From: Physcia stellaris
Taxonomy: Eukaryota > Ascomycota > Lecanoromycetes > Caliciales > Physciaceae
Direction: 5' to 3'
Length of the DNA stretch: 64,000 bases
NCBI GenBank assembly: GCA_018902385.1
Contig: JABSSW010000056.1
Span: 62,001-126,000 of the forward strand
Each line of letters starts with the position of its first letter. Position 1 is the stretch's first letter. The notes beneath the pieces were generated by a model. That model was not told where the DNA came from, did not search any database, and saw only the letters and a list, made by a program, of their open reading frames with translations. Below are positions 59,694 to 64,000 of this stretch, piece by piece. The translations under genes and the position numbers were made by a program.

Positions 59694-62117
59694 ATGGCTG
59701 AGGTCATTGATCAGAAGTCTAGCAAAAAGACTCCACCTCGGCGACGAGTAGCCAGCACGACTAACCACAGTAATCAGACTTTCGAGACTCCCTGTTCGAG
59801 CCCCCTACAGTGCCTGCTCACCCGCACAGCGAACCAACTGCTCTAGCAACAAGCGGCCTCTCGCCCCTTGCAGCCGAGGACTTGAAGATATCGAAGACAA
59901 GAACTACCACGAAGAGAAGGACGTCTAAAGTCGATGCATTGGCTTCAAGCGTGAGGTCGTCGCCCCCACAGATTCGAGCCTCCCTGGCGTGGTCCCTACT
60001 ATGGATGACAGTGCACTATCTCAAACACCTTGCCCTCCTCGTCAGAAGGCGGCTGGACGCAAGACTTTTCCTGAAGATAAAGGAGATATTGAGGACAGAG
60101 AGAGCTCAGATTTAATACAAATGTATGTCAATCGGAATCATTTCATGATCTGGTATACATTTTCAACCATACGCCAAGCTGTATGCCCTATCGAGTATCC
60201 GTCCATGAGATATTTCCAGTCTAACTCCTCTCGATTGCTAGACCACAGGCTGCGAATACTCCATCAAACTCTCAGAAGAAAGCTCGCAAGCCGAGTCTCA
60301 AAAGAGTCACATCTCTCACATCAAGCGCGACCAGCAGCAGCGCGAGCGAAGATGAAAGAAATGACACATCCCTTCGTGAGCAACAGAATGATACATTTCC
60401 GTTCAAAGGACTTGGTGGGTCCAATCCATTTGGGGGATCTAGCCCATTTGGTTATTTCAATCGATCCGATGGATCCAACCGATCCGATGGATCCAACCGA
60501 TCACGTGAATCTAACATATCCGGCGAGTCCAACCGATCCGGCGAGTCCAACCTATCTGGTGGATCCAACCGATCTGGTGAATCCAACCGATCCGGCGAGT
60601 CCAACCTATCTGGTGAATCTAACCGATCCCGTGGATCCCACCGATCTGGTGAATCTAACCTATCCGGTGGATCCAATCGATCTGGGGAATCCAACCGATC
60701 CGAAGGATCCAACAGATCTGGTAAATCCAACCGATCCGGCGAGTCCAACCTATCTGGTGGGTCCATCCTTTCTGGTGAACCCAACCCATCCGATGGAACC
60801 TACCAGCCTAGTGAATCCTACCTATCCGATGGATCCAACCAATCCGGTGAATCCAACCGATCCGTTGATTCCAATCTCTCTGGTGGGTCCAACATATCCC
60901 GTGTTGAGCAACACAATGATACAACTTTGGTTAAAGGAGTCAAATTCTCAGCATTCGCTGAGCCCGACACATCCACATCCCGTCTGGAGCAACACAATGA
61001 TACACATTTGATTGAAGGAGTCAAATTCTCATTCTTCGGTGGGCCTGACACATCTACATCCCGTCTGGAGCAACACAACGATACACCTTTGCTGGAAGGT
61101 GTCAAAGAATCCTCAGGATCCGGTGGGCCCGACACATCCCATCTCGAGCAACACAATAATACACCTCTGTTCGAAGAATCCGATAGGCCGATATCATCTT
61201 CCGTCCAGGATCGTGACGAATTGAGTCGGAGTACCGAACCCCTCGACCCTATCAATGAATCTAGAAAGCAGACGAAGGAACCTCCCACTTTTAAGAAATC
61301 CTACGTCAACATTAAGTTACGGGAAACCAGCTCTAGATTGTTTGGTTGCATGAAGAAGGCCGCCATTTACGGCGAAACAGCGATGGGCGACGGTTATATC
61401 TACGTGCTACAGATTCGGGACGAGCCCGATTACGTCAAGATTGGGCGAACCAAAAACGTTATTCAGCGCAGAACGCAACACCTTCAATGCGGCTACGATC
61501 TCGACGTCATGGACGACTCATGTTTTGTCAGGGTATCTTGTCATCAGCGGCTTGAGAAATTAATCCATTTAGAGTTGTGGAACGTGAGGCACCATTTCAC
61601 CTGTTCATGTAAAAAACAGAAGAAAAAGGATCTGTCTACACATGTCAAGGATGGATTGACTACTCATGGTGAATGGTTCAAGATAGACATTAAGGAAGCT
61701 CTGAAGGTCATCGAAAAATGGAGTGATTGGATGGCGCAGAAGCCATACGAGGGTAACGTTCTTCTCAAGCCCGAGTGGAAAGAACGAATTGAAAAGCTCG
61801 AGAATGACAAAAAGTATCCGGATATACTGGACAAAGAAGACAAGAAAGGCGAGCTTTGGAAAAGCCTGATGTACCCGCCATCTACGGGTTGCGCCTGGAT
61901 CGACCGTGGACTGTTGGCTGCGAGATACGATGCGAAGGGCAGGCTAGTGAGAAATCGCTGGGAAAACATCGAAAGCTATTGGAAAGAGCTTCTGATCTTC
62001 TGTATCTTCCAATATATGATCACCTTGGGGTTCGGCGAATGGATGACGGCTAATTTCCCTGGTCTGCATTGGTACGTACACGGCCTTCTCAGCCTCATGA
62101 ATCTCTACTGGTTATGA
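59694..62117 (+). CDS. T5orf172-domain protein (GIY-YIG superfamily), paralogue 2, with repeat-rich N-terminus
   Basis: Exon 1 59694-60122 and exon 2 60242-62117. Exon 1 begins MAEVIDQKSSKKTPPRRR and changes frame twice, at CCCCC 59801-59805 and CCCCC 59963-59967; adding one C to each gives a continuous serine- and threonine-rich segment and phase agreement with exon 2 (768 residues). Exon 2 holds a hexapeptide array (NRSGES/NLSGGS type, 60459-60899), four 27-residue repeats (RLEQHNDT, GVKFS, PDTSTS), and then the domain: GYIYVLQI, DYVKIGRTK, RRTQHLQCG, HQRLEKLIHLELW, HHFTCSCKK and HGEWFKID. The C-terminal tail has a hydrophobic segment ELLIFCIFQYMITLGF and ends near YWL. Activity is inferred from fold only. 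Confidence 0.78.
60459..60899 (+). repeat. In-frame 18-bp minisatellite, about 24 copies
   Basis: Units of 18 bases such as CGATCCGGTGAATCCAAC follow each other without a break in the T5orf172 gene. In the coding frame each adds six residues of the N-R-S-G-E-S type. Unit length is constant, so copy changes keep frame. Confidence 0.85.
60906..61160 (+). repeat. In-frame 81-bp repeat, about four copies
   Basis: GAGCAACACAATGATACA-like starts occur at 60906, 60987, 61068 and 61146 (spacing 81, 81, 78). Each unit codes for about 27 residues with EQHNDT, GVKFS and GPDTS. Confidence 0.8.
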
Positions 62118-62970
62118 AAGGGGTTAGTTTATCAGTTATACCTTCAAATTTCGTCTTTTGCACGATATGCGCGAAAGCCTTTATCCATGACCACGCCCTT
62201 CCAGCCAAGCTTGAACTACCACTCACCACTCGTCACACATTCACAAAATTCACTTTCAAGCCTCTTAGCCTTACCCCCCTACCCCATGCACGAGCAATTT
62301 GTGGTGTTCGTTGCTTGGCATCACTATATATCGATACGAACCAACCGGCCCAGCCACCAACACCACGCCCGTACATAGGGTAGAAAAATACAGGACATGT
62401 TCTGGCTCTAACACTCCCCGTCCAATTCACCGTCCTCCTAAAGTACGTCTCTCATGCGCTGATGTCATGCTTATCCCATGCCCATTCGTTCAAGGGTGTT
62501 CGCGCCCACGAGTTCCCGCCCTCGGAGCGGAGCGCTTTAACAGCGATTCTTGAGCTCGCTTCAGTTGATTTTTAGCTAAGTACCACCGATAGTCGAAGTA
62601 TCGCACTGGGTGCATGGGGATACTCCTCCACAAAGTCTTCGAAGAGCGCGCAACGAATATACTATCTTCTGGAGTTGACGTACCGTACGAGACCAAGAGA
62701 ATAACGTGTTTTGTACATCATTGTTACCCGAGATCTGGGATACCGCGGATTTTTCCTGATTTATTGTTCACATTACGTTAGGGGGTAGAAAGCGAGTTTT
62801 GTCATCGTTTCCGGATACTGATGAACATGGTTCAGGACCAGGAGGTGATTCTGGCATTTTTGGCACATGAGATGAATCAGTTCTGACCATAGAGGAGGAG
62901 GATTGATGAAAGGCCTAGTGTCAACATTAAAATAGAATGGCGATACGGGAACGATACAGACTATCCTATG
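62118..62970. other. Region without a supported gene
   Basis: About 850 bases; short frames only. Confidence 0.5.
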
Positions 62971-63192
62971 GTCTGGTAGTAAGTGATGTTAATTTTCAAT
63001 AACATCAACAAATTTACGATTACCCGACTTGGGACGGAAGCAAAAGATGATGTTTTTTTATGTCATTTTCATATCATCTTCATACCGTCTTCATATGCTT
63101 TGTGTCAAACACGGATAAGCGTACTACATATTGAACGTATCGATGGCGATGCATGGGAGACAGGATAGCACCACACCAGACCATGGGATACT
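62971..63192 (+). repeat. Dispersed repeat, copy 2
   Basis: About 222 bp matching 55461-55680, starting GTCTGGTAGTAAGTGATGTT and containing ACGATTACCCGACTTGGGAC. More AT-rich than copy 1 through transitions. Confidence 0.75.
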
Positions 63193-63308
63193 CTATTGAA
63201 AAAGATGCAGATAACTAGACTCTATTGAAAAGAATGGCAGATACGCGAAATACATATGAAAGGAAAAGATAAAGAAAAGGATAGTCCATTCCCTGAAAAA
63301 TCACTGGT

Positions 63309-63468
63309 TCAAGCTTTCCTGTCAAGCTTGACCCTCCACGCAGCAGGCCTGACCGCAGTAGCCTTCCCCTCATCATCGAGATCGAACACGAAAAGCGCCG
63401 ACATAAGTGCCAGAACCGCCAAGTATCCAGTCACCATCGACGGAAAATGGCCCTCCTCCCGGTTCCTT
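63309..63468 (-). pseudogene. Duplicated 3' tail of the beta-lactamase-like gene
   Basis: Minus-strand copy of the last ~30 codons of the neighbouring gene: LFVFDLDDEGKATAVRPAAW, then RVKLDRKA and a TGA at 63309-63311, against LFVFDLDREGKATAVRPAAW and RIKLDRKP in the intact gene. The copies are about 163 bases apart. No start of its own, so it is a non-functional partial duplication. Confidence 0.75.
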
Positions 63469-63471
63469 AGT

Positions 63472-64000
63472 TCAAGGCTTTCTATCAAGCTTGATCCTCC
63501 ACGCAGCAGGTCTGACCGCAGTGGCCTTCCCCTCACGATCGAGATCGAACACGAAAAGCCCCGTCGGCAACCCGCCATACGTCCCCAAGTCACCAAATAG
63601 CCAGTCACTATCGACCGTCAATTGGCGAGAAAACGGCCCTCCTCCCGGTTCCTTATACGGAGAAGTCCGGAACGCGATTTGTCCCGTTCCACTTTCCGGA
63701 ATGGAGGGGAGGAGCCGCACGGGACTGGGCCCTCCAAGAGCTTCGGTAAGAAGCACATTCGTGCCGTTGCTGATGAATGAGGTAATCACTAGCCCGGGCT
63801 TCGCGCCCGCGGTCTGGTTGAGTGCCAGTGTTAGGGTGGTGTTAAGGCCGGGAATGGAGGAGGTGTAGGTGCCTGCAAAATTGGGCTCGGCTTCCGCTTC
63901 AGCCTGGGCCATCAATGCAGGCAATATCTGCTCCGTGACCAGGTCGGCCAGGAGTGCCACTGTAGCCGTTCGTCCTGGCAAGGAGCTCGCGGCTAGGATG
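63472..64000 (-). CDS. Fungal beta-lactamase-like serine hydrolase, C-terminal part (partial, runs off window)
   Basis: The frame is open to base 64000, so the N-terminal beta-lactamase/transpeptidase domain with its SXXK motif lies outside. What is visible is the C-terminal beta-rich domain of secreted fungal beta-lactamase-related hydrolases: AEAEPNFAGTYTSSIPGLNT, KPGLVITSFISNGTNVL, VRLLPSIPESGTGQIAFR, DWLFGDLGTYGG and GLFVFDLDREGKATAV. Stop TGA at 63472-63474. These enzymes are often extracellular and some sit in secondary metabolite clusters; nothing here shows that. GC at third positions is high. Confidence 0.8.
   Translation of the reverse strand, partial: ILAASSLPGRTATVALLADLVTEQILPALMAQAEAEAEPNFAGTYTSSIPGLNTTLTLALNQTAGAKPGLVITSFISNGTNVLLTEALGGPSPVRLLPSIPESGTGQIAFRTSPYKEPGGGPFSRQLTVDSDWLFGDLGTYGGLPTGLFVFDLDREGKATAVRPAAWRIKLDRKP

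Noticed and set aside
60452-60784. Minus-strand frame of D-R-L-D-S-P-D repeats
   Set aside because: It is the antisense image of the in-frame 18-bp array in the T5orf172 gene.
1-64000. CRISPR arrays, rRNA or tRNA genes, bacterial-type operons
   Set aside because: None seen; the window is eukaryotic with spliceosomal introns throughout.

Overview
This window is from a filamentous ascomycete (Pezizomycotina). The evidence is short GT-AG introns of about 45-120 nt with CTAAC/CTAAT branch sites, typical fungal families (T5orf172/GIY-YIG, 2EXR, NACHT-ankyrin, fungal calpain-like), and intron-rich housekeeping genes. I did not find rRNA, tRNA or CRISPR. Species cannot be fixed from the sequence.

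Layout. 0-16 kb is a core block: 3' end of GCN1, RPL19, the spliceosomal DEAH helicase PRP2/DHX16, an SRPBCC/START-like protein, an SR splicing factor, the TFIIIC triple-barrel subunit and VPS62. 16-18.4 kb is a gene-poor stretch with a MULE-like MITE (9-bp target duplication) next to a second fold-back repeat. 18.4-30 kb holds a PIG3-type quinone oxidoreductase, a calpain-like protein lacking all three catalytic residues, RPA70/RFA1 and an aldo-keto reductase. 30.6-35.7 kb is an NLR/STAND gene (esterase-NACHT-ankyrin) cut by an in-frame TAG. 36-41 kb returns to core metabolism (dienelactone hydrolase) and the ubiquitin hydrolase UBP14. 42-63 kb is accessory: two T5orf172 paralogues, 18-bp minisatellites, a hAT-like MITE with 8-bp target duplication, F-box and 2EXR-type proteins, a decayed STAND N-terminus, small membrane proteins and a dispersed repeat. 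The right edge holds the 3' part of a beta-lactamase-like gene with a tandemly duplicated tail.

The most important cross-cutting observation is that eight protein genes carry ten single-base indels, mostly in short homopolymers (often G/C), each of which breaks an otherwise convincing reading frame. When one base is allowed for, every exon sum is divisible by three and the protein continues with family-typical sequence. This looks like sequence or assembly error rather than gene decay, and naive gene models here will be truncated. By contrast, the NLR TAG, and the TAA and lost donor in the STAND fragment, are substitutions that look biological.

Exon coordinates given below are my own reading of splice sites and frames; none was checked with transcripts.
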